Positions 24,058 to 33,261 of a DNA stretch of 64,000 nt are shown one piece after another. The translations under genes and the position numbers were made by a program. The notes under the pieces are model-generated. The model made no database searches, was not told the origin of the DNA, and saw only the letters and a list, made by a program, of their open reading frames with translations. Every line of letters starts with the position of its first letter. Position 1 is the stretch's first letter. This stretch comes from Pararoseomonas baculiformis (GTDB lineage: Bacteria > Pseudomonadota > Alphaproteobacteria > Acetobacterales > Acetobacteraceae): the NCBI RefSeq assembly GCF_017813395.1, contig NZ_JAGIZB010000013.1, positions 62,001 to 126,000 on the forward strand, given 5' to 3'.

Positions 24058-26607
24058 ATGGGAACATTGCCGGAACCCTTCGCGGGCTGGTTCGCCGCGC
24101 GCGGCTGGACCCCGCGAACTCATCAGTTGGCCCTCTGGAAGGCCGCGATATCGGGCGAAAGCGCCCTCCTCATCGCCCCGACCGGCGGAGGCAAGACGTT
24201 GGCGGGCTTTCTCCCCAGCCTCGTGGACCTGCATGCGGAACCGCGGGAGGGGCTGCACACCCTCTATGTCTCGCCGCTGAAGGCGCTGGCGGTGGACATC
24301 GCCCGCAACCTGATGGACCCGGTGCGCGAGATGGACCTGCCCATCCGCATCGAGACCCGGACCGGCGACACCCCCCAGAACCGCCGCGCCCGCCAGCGGG
24401 AGATGCCGCCCCAGATCCTGCTGACCACGCCGGAAAGCCTGGCAGTGCTCCTCGCCTCGCCCGAGGCGCCCGAATTCTTCGCGGGGCTGCGGACCATCGT
24501 CGTGGACGAGGCCCATGCCATGGCAGGCAGCAAGCGTGGCGACCAGCTTGCCCTGTGCATGGCCCGGCTGGACCGGCTGGCTCCCGGGCTGCGCCGCGTC
24601 GGGCTCTCGGCCACGGTGGCCCATCCGGAGGCCCTTCGCGCCTGGCTCTCCCCGACCGCGCGGGCGGAGGATGTGCGCCTCGTCCTCGGCAAGGGTGGGG
24701 CGGAACCGGTGATGGAGTTGATGCTGCCGGCGGGACACCTGCCATGGGGCGGGCATATGGGCCTGGCTTCCGCGCCGCGGATCCTGGAGCGCATCGCCGG
24801 GGCGGGCGTGACCATCGTCTTCGTGAACACCCGCGCCCAGGCGGAGCTGATCTTCGCGGCCCTGTGGAAGATCAACGAGGAGAACCTGCCCATCGCGCTC
24901 CACCATGGCTCGCTCCAGATCGAGCAGCGGCGGAAGGTGGAGGCGGCCATGGCGGCCGGGAAGCTGCGCGCCGTGGTGGCCACGGCCTCGCTCGACCTTG
25001 GCATCGACTGGGGGGCGGTGGACCAGGTGATCCAGGTGGGCGCGCCGAAGGGCGTCTCGCGGCTGCTCCAGCGCATCGGCCGAGCCAACCACCGGATGGA
25101 CGAACCCTCCCGCGCCGTCCTCGTGCCGGCCAACCGGTTCGAGGTGATCGAGTGCGTGGCCGCCACCGAGGCCGTGCGCGCGCATGAGCTGGATGGCGAC
25201 CCGCCTCGGCCGGGCGGGCTGGACGTGCTGGCGCAGCATATCCTCGCCATGGCGTGCCAGGCGCCCTTCCACCCGGATGAACTCTACGCGGAGGTCACGC
25301 GGGCAGGCGCCTATTCCACCCTGTCCCGGCGCGACTTCGACGACGTGCTGCGCTTCGTCGAGGATGGCGGCTACGCGCTGCAGGCCTATGACCGTTTCCG
25401 GCGGCTGTTCCGCGACAGCGAGGGAATGGTGCATGTGCGCGATCTCCGCGTCGCGCGGCAGGCCCGGATGAATCTCGGCACCATCGTGGACACGCCCATG
25501 CTGAAGGTGCGGCTGCGCGGCGGGCCGGTGCTGGGCGAGGTGGAGGAGTGGTTCGCCTCCACGCTGGAACCTGGCCACTGCTTCATCTTCGCGGGCCAGA
25601 CGCTGCGCTATGAGGGGATCGACGCCCTGACCATGGTGGTCACACGCGGGGGAGAGGGCGAGCCGCGCGTGCCCGCCTATGCCGGGGCGCGGATGCCGCT
25701 TTCCACCAGTCTTTCCCTGCGCGTGCGCTCCATCCTGGCGGACCCCCGCCGGTGGCGCGGCCTTCCCGAGCCGGTGCGGGACTGGCTGCGGCTGCAGCGC
25801 CACCGCTCCGAGCTGCCGCAGCGGGACGGGATGCTGATCGAGGTTTTTCCCAAGGGCGGCCGCTGGTTCATGGTGGCCTATTGCTTCGAGGGGCGCCTGG
25901 CGCACCAGACACTGGGGATGCTGGTCACCAAGCGCATGGAGCGCATGGGCTACGCCCCCATGGGCTATCTCGGCACCGACTACGTGCTGGCGACCTGGAG
26001 CGCCTTCGAGCCGGACGAGCCCGAGCGCCTCTTCGAGGAGGATATCCTGGGCGAGGAGCTGGAGGACTGGATCGCCGAATCCTCGATGCTCCGCCGCACC
26101 TTCCGCAACATCGCGACGATCGCCGGGCTGATCGAGAAGAACCACCCGGGCCAGGAGAAATCCGGCCGCCAGATGACCATGAACTCGGACCTGATCTACG
26201 ACGTGCTGCGCAAGCATGAGCCCGACCACATCCTCCTCCGCGCCACCCGGGCGGAGGCCGCCCACGGGCTGACCGATGTCGGGCGCATCGCCACTCTCCT
26301 CTCCCGGGTTCAGGGCAGCATCCGCGTGCGGCGGCTGGACCGCGTCTCGCCGCTCGCCGTTCCGGCCCTGATCGAGGAAGGCCGGGAATGGGTGGCGGGC
26401 GGCGCGGAGGACGCGCTGCTGGCCGAGGCCGCCGCGCTCGTGGATGAGGCAACCGGCGGCGCCGAGCATTTCGCCGATGTTCTGGCCGAGGTGACGGAGG
26501 GGGTCCGCGTGCGTTCTGGGGTGGTGGACCGCCCGAGAAGACAGGACAGGAAGCGCAGGCCGCCGCCGCGCCGTTTCATCCGCAGCGCCAGGGAGCTGGC
26601 GCCATGA
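24058..26607 (+). CDS. Ligase-associated DNA damage response DEXH-box helicase (Lhr family)
   Basis: 849 residues. Walker A APTGGGKT (40-47), DEAH box (150-153), SATVAHPEAL motif III, and the RecA2 motifs (LDLGIDWGAVDQVIQVGAPKG, RIGRANHR) define an Lhr-like superfamily 2 helicase; the remaining 430 residues are the Lhr C-terminal winged-helix and beta-barrel region. In proteobacteria this short Lhr form travels with an ATP-dependent DNA ligase, an exonuclease and the PdeM phosphoesterase. Here only PdeM follows (overlapping by four bases). It probably unwinds damaged or RNA-containing duplexes during repair. Confidence 0.93.
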   Translation: MGTLPEPFAGWFAARGWTPRTHQLALWKAAISGESALLIAPTGGGKTLAGFLPSLVDLHAEPREGLHTLYVSPLKALAVDIARNLMDPVREMDLPIRIETRTGDTPQNRRARQREMPPQILLTTPESLAVLLASPEAPEFFAGLRTIVVDEAHAMAGSKRGDQLALCMARLDRLAPGLRRVGLSATVAHPEALRAWLSPTARAEDVRLVLGKGGAEPVMELMLPAGHLPWGGHMGLASAPRILERIAGAGVTIVFVNTRAQAELIFAALWKINEENLPIALHHGSLQIEQRRKVEAAMAAGKLRAVVATASLDLGIDWGAVDQVIQVGAPKGVSRLLQRIGRANHRMDEPSRAVLVPANRFEVIECVAATEAVRAHELDGDPPRPGGLDVLAQHILAMACQAPFHPDELYAEVTRAGAYSTLSRRDFDDVLRFVEDGGYALQAYDRFRRLFRDSEGMVHVRDLRVARQARMNLGTIVDTPMLKVRLRGGPVLGEVEEWFASTLEPGHCFIFAGQTLRYEGIDALTMVVTRGGEGEPRVPAYAGARMPLSTSLSLRVRSILADPRRWRGLPEPVRDWLRLQRHRSELPQRDGMLIEVFPKGGRWFMVAYCFEGRLAHQTLGMLVTKRMERMGYAPMGYLGTDYVLATWSAFEPDEPERLFEEDILGEELEDWIAESSMLRRTFRNIATIAGLIEKNHPGQEKSGRQMTMNSDLIYDVLRKHEPDHILLRATRAEAAHGLTDVGRIATLLSRVQGSIRVRRLDRVSPLAVPALIEEGREWVAGGAEDALLAEAAALVDEATGGAEHFADVLAEVTEGVRVRSGVVDRPRRQDRKRRPPPRRFIRSARELAP

Positions 26608-27311
26608 CCCCCGCCCCGCTTCACCTGTCGGGGGAACGGCTCATGCTTGACCCCATGGGCGTTGTCTCCTGGCCCGCGCGCCGCACCCTCGTCGTCTCCG
26701 ACCTGCATCTGGAGAAGGGCAGCCACTTCGCCGCGCGCGGACATTTTGTTCCGCCCTACGACACACGGGAGACCCTGAGCCGGCTCGCCCTGGCCGTCCG
26801 CCGTTATCGCCCGGCACGCCTCGTGCTGCTGGGGGACAGTTTCCATGACCCGCGCGGATGCGAGCGCATGGCACCCGCGGATTGCGCGGCGCTGGGCAGG
26901 CTGCTTGCCGAGGTGGAGGAGGTTGTCTGGGTGCTCGGCAATCACGACCCCGTCGCGCCGGTCGGGCTGCCCGGAATGGCTTCGGCGAGCCTGGCGGATG
27001 GGCCGATCACCTTCCGGCACGAGGCTGATTTCCGGGCGGTGGGCGAGTTGAGCGGGCATTTCCACCCCAAGGCCGCCCTGGCCACCCGGGCCGGCACCAT
27101 CAGCCGGCCCTGCTTCGCCACCGATGCGCGCCGCGTGATCCTGCCCGCCTTCGGCGCCTATACGGGCGGGCTGGATGTGCGCGATCCCGCGCTGGGCGGC
27201 CTTTTCCCTCGGGGAGGAAGGGCCTTCATGCTGGGCGAAGGCCGGCTGTTCAGCATTCCCATGCCGCCGATGCGCCGCCCGGCTCAGCGCAGCCCGGAGC
27301 GGGTGGGATGA
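26604..27311 (+). CDS. pdeM: Ligase-associated DNA damage response endonuclease PdeM
   Basis: 235 residues, a calcineurin-like metallophosphoesterase. Metal motifs are SDLHLEKG (about 33-40), LGDSFHD, LGNHDP and GHFHPKA. The family is defined by its constant association with the Lhr-type helicase and ATP-dependent ligase. The start overlaps the helicase stop, and its own stop overlaps the photolyase start (ATGA), so it is part of a coupled four-gene repair operon. Its exact substrate is uncertain; DNA ends are assumed. Confidence 0.92.
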   Translation: MTPAPLHLSGERLMLDPMGVVSWPARRTLVVSDLHLEKGSHFAARGHFVPPYDTRETLSRLALAVRRYRPARLVLLGDSFHDPRGCERMAPADCAALGRLLAEVEEVVWVLGNHDPVAPVGLPGMASASLADGPITFRHEADFRAVGELSGHFHPKAALATRAGTISRPCFATDARRVILPAFGAYTGGLDVRDPALGGLFPRGGRAFMLGEGRLFSIPMPPMRRPAQRSPERVG

Positions 27312-28753
27312 CGGCGCCCGCCATCCTCTGGTTCCGCCAGGACCTCCGCCTTGCGGATAATCCGGCGCTGGAGGCGGCGCGGCAGCGGCCGGTGCTTCCT
27401 GTCTTCGTGCTGGATGACGCGGCGGCGGGGGACCTGGCCTATGGCGGCGCTGCCCGCTGGTGGCTGCACCACAGCCTGGAAGCCCTGGGGCGTGATCTCG
27501 GCGCGCGGGGTGCGCCGCTGCTGCTTCTGCGCGGCGATGCCGTCGCCCTGCTTGCCGACCTTGCCGAGAGGATCGGCGCGGGCGAGGTGCATGCGGGCTG
27601 GCTGGCGGAGCCCTGGGCCCGGGCACAGGAGGCGGCCCTGGCCGCGCGGCTCTCCGCGGGGGGAAGTCGCCTCGTCCTCCACACCTCCACCCATCTGGTC
27701 CATCCCGATGCCATTCGCGCCGGATCGGGGCGGCCCTATGCGGTGTATGCTCCTTTCGCACGCAAGCTGCTCGCCATGGGCGAGCCGCCGCCGCCTCTTG
27801 CGGCACCGGCGCGGCTGGAGGGGGTGTCCCCGCCCTCCCCCGGCCTGCCACTCGCCGCGCTGGCCCTGCTCCCGCGCCCGCCCGTGCCCGACTGGGCCGC
27901 TGCCTTCGGATCAGCCTGGAAGCCAGGTGAGGCCGGGGCGCGGGAGCGGCTGATGCGCTTCGCGCGGAGCGGATTGGCGGACTATCCGCTCCGCCGCAAC
28001 GACCCGTCGGTGGAGGGTTCCTCCGGCCTTTCGCCCCATCTGCGCTGGGGCGAGGTGTCGCCGCGGCAGGTCTGGCAGGCGTCGCGGGAAGGAGGCGCCG
28101 AGGAGGCCCTGCCCTTCCTGCGGGAGATCCTGTGGCGCGAATTTTCCCATCACCTGCTCTGGCACCGGCCGGAGATGCCGCATGCCGCCCTGCGCGCGCC
28201 GTTCGCGCGCTTTCCCTTCGAGCCGGACCGGCGCCTGCTGCGGGCGTGGCAGCGCGGCCGCACGGGCTACCCCATCGTCGATGCCGGTATGCGGCAGCTC
28301 TGGCAGATCGGCTGGATGCACAACCGTGTCCGGATGATCGCGGCCTCGCTCCTGGTGAAGCATCTCCTGCAGCCCTGGCAGGATGGCTTCGCCTGGTTCA
28401 TGGACACGCTGGTGGATGCCGATCCGGCGAATAACGGCGCCTCCTGGCAGTGGATTGCGGGCAGCGGCACGGATGCGGCGCCCTATTTCCGCGTCTTCAA
28501 CCCGGTGACCCAGGGGGAGAAGTTCGACCGGGATGGCGCCTATGTGCGCCGCTGGGTGCCCGAGCTGGCCGCCATGCCCGCGCGCTTCATCCATCGCCCC
28601 TGGGATGCGCCCGCCGATATCCGCGCCGGCGCCGGCCTGGCCGAGGGAACCTATCCCCGGCCCGTTGTGGAGCATGCCGCCGGCCGGGCGCGCGCCCTGG
28701 CCGCGCTGCGCGCCACCGCCCGCGGCGTCCTGCCCGAGGAGGCCGGCGCTTGA
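27308..28753 (+). CDS. phrB: Deoxyribodipyrimidine photolyase (CPD class I)
   Basis: 481 residues. The N-terminal alpha/beta domain (AILWFRQDLRLADNPALEAA) would bind the antenna cofactor, and the C-terminal helical domain binds FAD (TGYPIVDAGMRQLWQIGWMHNRVRMI, then DADPANNGASWQWIAGSGTD with the photolyase N and W residues). It repairs UV pyrimidine dimers using blue light. The start overlaps the pdeM stop and the stop overlaps the next TTG start. It is unusual and informative that it is translationally coupled to the helicase-PdeM pair. Confidence 0.95.
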   Translation: MTAPAILWFRQDLRLADNPALEAARQRPVLPVFVLDDAAAGDLAYGGAARWWLHHSLEALGRDLGARGAPLLLLRGDAVALLADLAERIGAGEVHAGWLAEPWARAQEAALAARLSAGGSRLVLHTSTHLVHPDAIRAGSGRPYAVYAPFARKLLAMGEPPPPLAAPARLEGVSPPSPGLPLAALALLPRPPVPDWAAAFGSAWKPGEAGARERLMRFARSGLADYPLRRNDPSVEGSSGLSPHLRWGEVSPRQVWQASREGGAEEALPFLREILWREFSHHLLWHRPEMPHAALRAPFARFPFEPDRRLLRAWQRGRTGYPIVDAGMRQLWQIGWMHNRVRMIAASLLVKHLLQPWQDGFAWFMDTLVDADPANNGASWQWIAGSGTDAAPYFRVFNPVTQGEKFDRDGAYVRRWVPELAAMPARFIHRPWDAPADIRAGAGLAEGTYPRPVVEHAAGRARALAALRATARGVLPEEAGA

Positions 28754-29463
28754 GGGAGCTGCGCGAGCGCTTCGAAGGCATCCGCGTCGTGGGCGACGTC
28801 CATGGCGACGCGGAGGCATTCCATATCGCGGTGGACGGCGCGGTGTCGGAGCGCCTCTTCGTCATACAGCTGGGCGACCTGACGGATGGCGGTTCGGACG
28901 CACCGGGCGTGCTTCGCCGCGCCTTCGCGATGCGCGCCGAGGGCCGCGGCCTTTTCGTGCTGGGCAACCACGACCACAAGCTGCGCCGCGCGCTGGAGGG
29001 CGCTCCGCTGCGGATCGAGCCGAACGGGCTGGGCCGCACGCTGGAGCAGATCGAGGCGACGAAGGATGCCGGGACCCTGCGCCGCCGCGCCGTGGAGGAG
29101 ATCGGCCGCGCGCCCGCCTGGCTGCGGATCGACCAGCGGCTCTTTGTCCATGGCGGCTTCCACCCGCGCATGCTGCACGCCGCCCCGCCGCCCGATGCCG
29201 GGGCCCGCAAGCCGGAAGGGCTGGTGCCCCGTGCCCTCTTTGGCCAGGTGACGAGCCGGATGCGGGAAAACGGCTATCCGGAGCGCCTGCATGACTGGGT
29301 GGACCGCATCCCCCAGGGCTTCACCATCTATTGCGGCCACGAGATGCGCAGCGGGAACGGGCGCCCCCTGATGCAGCTCGGTGCCGCCGGCGGGGCGGCG
29401 GTCTTCATGGATACGGGCGCCGGCAAGGGCGGCCATCTTTCCTGGGTCGACCTGCCCTGGTAG
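28750..29463 (+). CDS. Metallophosphoesterase (Ser/Thr phosphatase-like)
   Basis: 237 residues starting at a TTG that overlaps the photolyase stop (TTGA); no ATG is available upstream of the first motif. Metal motifs are VVGDVHGDAEAF (about 14-25), LGDLTDGG, LGNHDHK and a late histidine in YCGHEMR. It resembles PrpE/PphA-like phosphatases of the PPP family more than nucleases such as PdeM. As the fourth overlapping gene of the repair operon it may act on a repair protein or a nucleotide, but this is inference. Confidence 0.82.
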   Translation: MRELRERFEGIRVVGDVHGDAEAFHIAVDGAVSERLFVIQLGDLTDGGSDAPGVLRRAFAMRAEGRGLFVLGNHDHKLRRALEGAPLRIEPNGLGRTLEQIEATKDAGTLRRRAVEEIGRAPAWLRIDQRLFVHGGFHPRMLHAAPPPDAGARKPEGLVPRALFGQVTSRMRENGYPERLHDWVDRIPQGFTIYCGHEMRSGNGRPLMQLGAAGGAAVFMDTGAGKGGHLSWVDLPW

Positions 29464-29488
29464 GCCCGGGCGGCTGGCCCGCCCGGGC
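29464..29488. terminator. Strong hairpin terminator after the repair operon
   Basis: GCCCGGGCGG (29464-29473) and CCGCCCGGGC (29479-29488) form a perfect 10-bp stem with loop CTGGC. It begins on the base after the phosphatase stop and lies 10 bp before the stop of the convergent receptor gene. Confidence 0.75.
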
Positions 29489-29497
29489 CGGCAGGGC

Positions 29498-30514
29498 TCA
29501 GCCCAGGCCCACCTTCCGGTTCACGAAGTCCAGCGAATAGCCGCGCCGGATGTCCAGCCCGGCCGGGTACACGCCTGTCTCGCGCATGATGGCGTAGAAG
29601 CGGTCCCAGCGCTCATTGGTCATCGCGCCGATGCCCAGCGTCAGCGCCTCGTTGGACTGGACGATGCCGCGCTCCTTCATCGCACGGAGCCCATAGGCCA
29701 TCAGCTCATCCGGCATCTCCGGGTTGTGCTGCCGGATCAGGGCATTCGCGGCGGCGACGTCCTCGCCCTTCATGTAGTCGGCCCAGCCCTCCATCGTCGC
29801 GTCGATGAAGCGCTGCACCACCTCGCGCCGCTCCGCGATCATCTTCCGCGAGACGTCGATGGTGGTGTTGTAGGCCTCGTAGCCCGCATCGGCGAGAAGA
29901 TGCACGCGCGGCCTGGCGCCGGCCTGGATGGCCGAGAAGGGCTCCGAGGAGACCAGGCCCTGGTAGATGCTCGTCCTGTCCACCATGAATGGCTGCAGGC
30001 TGACGGCCTTCGGGCGGATCTGGCTGTCGTCGAAGCCGAAGCGGCTGCGCAGGAAAGGCCAATGGGTCACGCGCCCGGCGGCACTGATCGAGATCGGCTT
30101 GCCGCGCATCTTCTCGAAGCTGTCGATCCCTGCTTCCTCATGGGTCATGAGGATGACGGGATCCTTCTGGAAGATGGCCGCGATGCAGAGGAAGGGGATG
30201 TTGTCCCGCGCGTAGTTCAGCGCCTGGAAAGGGTTGGACATGATCATGTCCGCCCGCCCGCCGACCAGCATCTGCGCCGGGTTCTGCTGCGGCCCGCCCT
30301 GGCGCAGGTCGCAATCGATGCCGTGCTTCCGGTAGATGCCCTTGGCCACGGCCTGGTAGTAGCCGCCATGCTCCGCCTGGGCGCGCCAGTCGGTCTGGAA
30401 GACGACCTTGTCCAGGCTCTGCGCCGAAACCCGTGCCCCGGCCACCGGGACAAGGGCGAAGGCCGCGCCTCCCGCCAGGAGGCTGCGCCGCTCGATGCGG
30501 TATCTGGTGCCCAT
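29498..30514 (-). CDS. NMT1/ThiY-type ABC transporter substrate-binding protein
   Basis: 338 residues with a twin-arginine-like signal (RIERRSLLAGGAAFALVPVA, cleavage near VSAQ, residue 32). The mature protein has the NMT1 fold: VVFQTDWRAQAEHGGYYQAVAKG, then GGPQQNPAQMLVGGRADM. Related receptors carry pyrimidine precursors, nitrate, sulfonates or phthalates. No permease or ATPase is adjacent; the ATPase-permease pair at 15134-16838 lacks a receptor and is of the matching type. The ATG at 30514 is the last methionine before the signal. Confidence 0.88.
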   Translation of the reverse strand: MGTRYRIERRSLLAGGAAFALVPVAGARVSAQSLDKVVFQTDWRAQAEHGGYYQAVAKGIYRKHGIDCDLRQGGPQQNPAQMLVGGRADMIMSNPFQALNYARDNIPFLCIAAIFQKDPVILMTHEEAGIDSFEKMRGKPISISAAGRVTHWPFLRSRFGFDDSQIRPKAVSLQPFMVDRTSIYQGLVSSEPFSAIQAGARPRVHLLADAGYEAYNTTIDVSRKMIAERREVVQRFIDATMEGWADYMKGEDVAAANALIRQHNPEMPDELMAYGLRAMKERGIVQSNEALTLGIGAMTNERWDRFYAIMRETGVYPAGLDIRRGYSLDFVNRKVGLG

Positions 30515-30858
30515 GCTGATGCTCTCTGTCCTGATGCCGGTTCCGCGCGCGGGCCCCATGCCCGCGCCGATGCGCGTTCCGGAGCCTTGATGCCATGCCG
30601 GGCGGGGATGGCACCAGCGGGGAGCGGGTGCCCACGGCCATGCATCGCGCCCGTTCGGTCGCAAGGCCGGCATGTTCGGGTGGCAGCGGGCCCGGCTGCC
30701 GCCAGGTCCTGCCGCCGGCGGTGGCCGGGGCAAGAAGCGCCCTTTCACCCGGCGCGGCGGCCAGTATGCTGCGCCCGCTTCTGCCAGAGCCCTCTTCCAG
30801 GCCCATCCCGCATGTTCCCCGCCATCCTCTTCCCGCCCATCCGGTCATCGAGGCCGGC
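30515..30858. other. Intergenic region between divergent genes
   Basis: 344 bp between the NMT1-type receptor (minus) and the ATP-grasp gene (plus). The frame of the ATP-grasp gene stays open through most of it (ATG at 30766 is an alternative start adding 31 residues), but the encoded residues are proline/arginine-rich and unlike a conserved domain. I see no clear promoter, operator, RNA or repeat. Confidence 0.5.
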
Positions 30859-33261
30859 GTGAGCTTCACCACACCCGACGAGATGGTGGACGGGCGCGGC
30901 CGGGTGCGCCCCCATTGGAGCGGGCTTCTCGGCGCCTTTTCCAGCCTGCCGGAAGGTGGGCTGGCGCAGCGCGCCCGTCTGCTCGACCGCGCCTTCGAGG
31001 AGGAGGGGCCGGCCGGGTTCCTCCCCGCCGCGCGTCGCGACCAAAGGCGGCTCGATCCCGTGCCCCTGGTCCTCGACGCCCGCGAATTCGCCGCGCTGGC
31101 CGAGGGGCTGGCCCAGCGCGCCCAGGTGCTGGAGGGCGTGCTCGCGGATCTCTACGGCCCACAGCGCCTGCTGGCCGATGGGCTGATCCCGCCGGAACTG
31201 GTCTTTCCCAACCCGGCCTTTCTTCGCCCCTGCCGCAACCTGCCAGCGCGGCGCTACCTGCACGCCTATGCGGCGGACCTTGTCCGCGGCCCGGACGGTG
31301 CATGGGCCGTGGCTGGCGACAGCGTGGTGGCGATGGAGGGGCTGGCGCAGGTTTTCGCCAACCGCACGCATATGGCGCGGGCCCTGCCGGAAGGCACACG
31401 CGCCGTTCCCATGCGCGCGCTGCGGCCCTTCATGGATGCCTGGCGGGAGGTGCTGCAGCGCGCCGCCGGGGCGGAGCCGGCCGGCGCGGCCACGGTGGCG
31501 CTGCTGACACCGGGGGTCGGCCACCCGGCATGGGGCGAGCATGTGATCCTGGCCCGGGAGCTGTCCTGCGCCCTGGCCGAGGTGGGCGACCTTTCCGCGC
31601 GCGGGGGATCGCTGTTCCTGAAGACCCTGCGGGGCCTCCAGCCCGTGCGGGTACTGCTCTCGCGCCTGCCGGGCGCGCAGCTCGATCCTCTGGAACTGGG
31701 CGGACGCCCCTCCGCCGGCATTCCGGGGCTGATCGGCGCGCTGCGGGCAGGCACCGTGGTGCTGCACAACCATCCCGGCGCCGGTCTTGCCGAGGCCCCT
31801 GCCCTGCCCGCCTTCCTGCCCAGGCTCTGCCAGGCGGTGCTGGGCGAGAGGCTGATCCTTCCCAGCCTGGAGACGCTCTGGTTGGGCAACGAGGCCAGCC
31901 GGGGGCGCTACGCGGCAGCGCCGGAGGATTATCTTGCCCGGCCCGCCGGCCGCGCCTGCGCGGAAGCCGCAGCGCCGCAGGGCGACCCGCGGCTCTGGGC
32001 CGCAACCGCCCGGCCCCGGCCCTCCCTCGCACCCAGCCTCGTGGGCAATGGCCTGGAGCCCCGGCCCGTCACCCTTCGCCTCTTTCTTTTGCATGATGGC
32101 CACGCCTGGCGCTGCCTGCCTGGCGGGCTGGCACGGGTGACGGACGCGGAGGGGCGGCCGACCGAGTTGTGCAAGGATGTCTGGGTGATCTCGGATGAGC
32201 GCGGCGAGACCCGCGGGCCGGGAGCGCCGCGCATGGCCGCCCTCGCCATCCGCCGTGCCTCGGGCGACCTGCCCTCGCGCGTGGCGGACAACCTCTTCTG
32301 GCTCGGCCGCTATGTGGAACGGCTGGATGATTCGGCCCGGCTGATGCGGGCCACCCTTTCGCGGCTGAACCGCGCCTCGATGCTGGCGCATGACGTGGCG
32401 GAGGTGGCAGCCCTGTCGCGCTGCCTGCTGGATGCGCGGCTGATCCTGCCGGAGGAGGTGCCGACCTCCGGCAATGATGCCGCGCTGCGCCGGGCCCTGC
32501 TGGCCGCGGGCCATGAGGGCGGGCGGCTGCACCGGCTGAGCGGTGAGGTGGCGCGGCTGGTGGAAGCCACGCGCGACCGCCTGACCGGCGACATGCACGC
32601 GGCCTTCACCCTGCCCCTGCGGGAGAGCCGGGCGGCGCTGGTGGAGGCGCAGGACCCGGCCGCTCTGGGCGCCGCGCTGGGAGGGCTGGTGCGCTATGCC
32701 GCCGGCGTTGCCGGGGTGGCCGCGGAGAACATGGTCCGCGGCGGCGCGCACGCCTTCCTCGATCTCGGCCGGAGGCTGGAACGGGGGGCGAGCGTGGCCG
32801 CCCTGCTCGGGCATCTTCTGCAGGAGCCGGCGGCCCGGGTGGAGAACGCTCTGGTCCTCGCGCTTGAGCTCTGTGATTCGGTCATCACCTACCGCACGCG
32901 CTACCTGCATGTGCTGCAGCCCGCCGCGGCGCTGGACCTGGTGATGGCGGACCCGGCCAATCCGCGCGGGCTCTCCTTCCAGCTCGGCGCGGCCGAGATG
33001 CTGCTGGCCGGGGTTGAGGGCGGGGGCGACCCGATCCTCTCCGCCACAGCCCGGCAGCTGCGATCAGATGCGGAGGCGCTGGCGGCGGAGGTGGCCGGGG
33101 CGGCCGATGGCGCCGCGGCGGCCCATGGCATCGCCGGGCGGCTGCTCGCGCTGGAAGGCGCGGTGGGCGCCCTGTCGGACGCGATCGGGCGGCGCTACTT
33201 CACGCTTCTCGCCGGGCCGCGGCTGCTCGGCGTGGACACGGCGGAACGGGGGGCGGCGTGA
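30859..33261 (+). CDS. Circularly permuted ATP-grasp protein fused to alpha-E domain (DUF404/407-DUF403)
   Basis: About 800 residues. The N-terminal 480 residues are a type 2 circularly permuted ATP-grasp (PLVLDAREFAALAEGLAQRA, RRYLHAYAADLVRGPDGAWAV, then GEHVILARELSCALAEVGDL). From about residue 470 the alpha-E helical domain begins (LPSRVADNLFWLGRYVERLDD, TYRTRY). Many bacteria encode these as two genes; here they are fused. ATP-grasp amidoligases of this type are predicted to join amino acids or peptides. I chose the GTG at 30859 (GAGG upstream); ATG 30766 or 30883 are possible. The stop overlaps the transglutaminase start. Confidence 0.85.
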   Translation: MSFTTPDEMVDGRGRVRPHWSGLLGAFSSLPEGGLAQRARLLDRAFEEEGPAGFLPAARRDQRRLDPVPLVLDAREFAALAEGLAQRAQVLEGVLADLYGPQRLLADGLIPPELVFPNPAFLRPCRNLPARRYLHAYAADLVRGPDGAWAVAGDSVVAMEGLAQVFANRTHMARALPEGTRAVPMRALRPFMDAWREVLQRAAGAEPAGAATVALLTPGVGHPAWGEHVILARELSCALAEVGDLSARGGSLFLKTLRGLQPVRVLLSRLPGAQLDPLELGGRPSAGIPGLIGALRAGTVVLHNHPGAGLAEAPALPAFLPRLCQAVLGERLILPSLETLWLGNEASRGRYAAAPEDYLARPAGRACAEAAAPQGDPRLWAATARPRPSLAPSLVGNGLEPRPVTLRLFLLHDGHAWRCLPGGLARVTDAEGRPTELCKDVWVISDERGETRGPGAPRMAALAIRRASGDLPSRVADNLFWLGRYVERLDDSARLMRATLSRLNRASMLAHDVAEVAALSRCLLDARLILPEEVPTSGNDAALRRALLAAGHEGGRLHRLSGEVARLVEATRDRLTGDMHAAFTLPLRESRAALVEAQDPAALGAALGGLVRYAAGVAGVAAENMVRGGAHAFLDLGRRLERGASVAALLGHLLQEPAARVENALVLALELCDSVITYRTRYLHVLQPAAALDLVMADPANPRGLSFQLGAAEMLLAGVEGGGDPILSATARQLRSDAEALAAEVAGAADGAAAAHGIAGRLLALEGAVGALSDAIGRRYFTLLAGPRLLGVDTAERGAA

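Noticed and set aside
23890-26469. 859-codon open frame opposite the Lhr-type helicase
   Set aside because: Helicase motifs lie in the plus frame. The opposite frame is rich in H, R and G without any motif.
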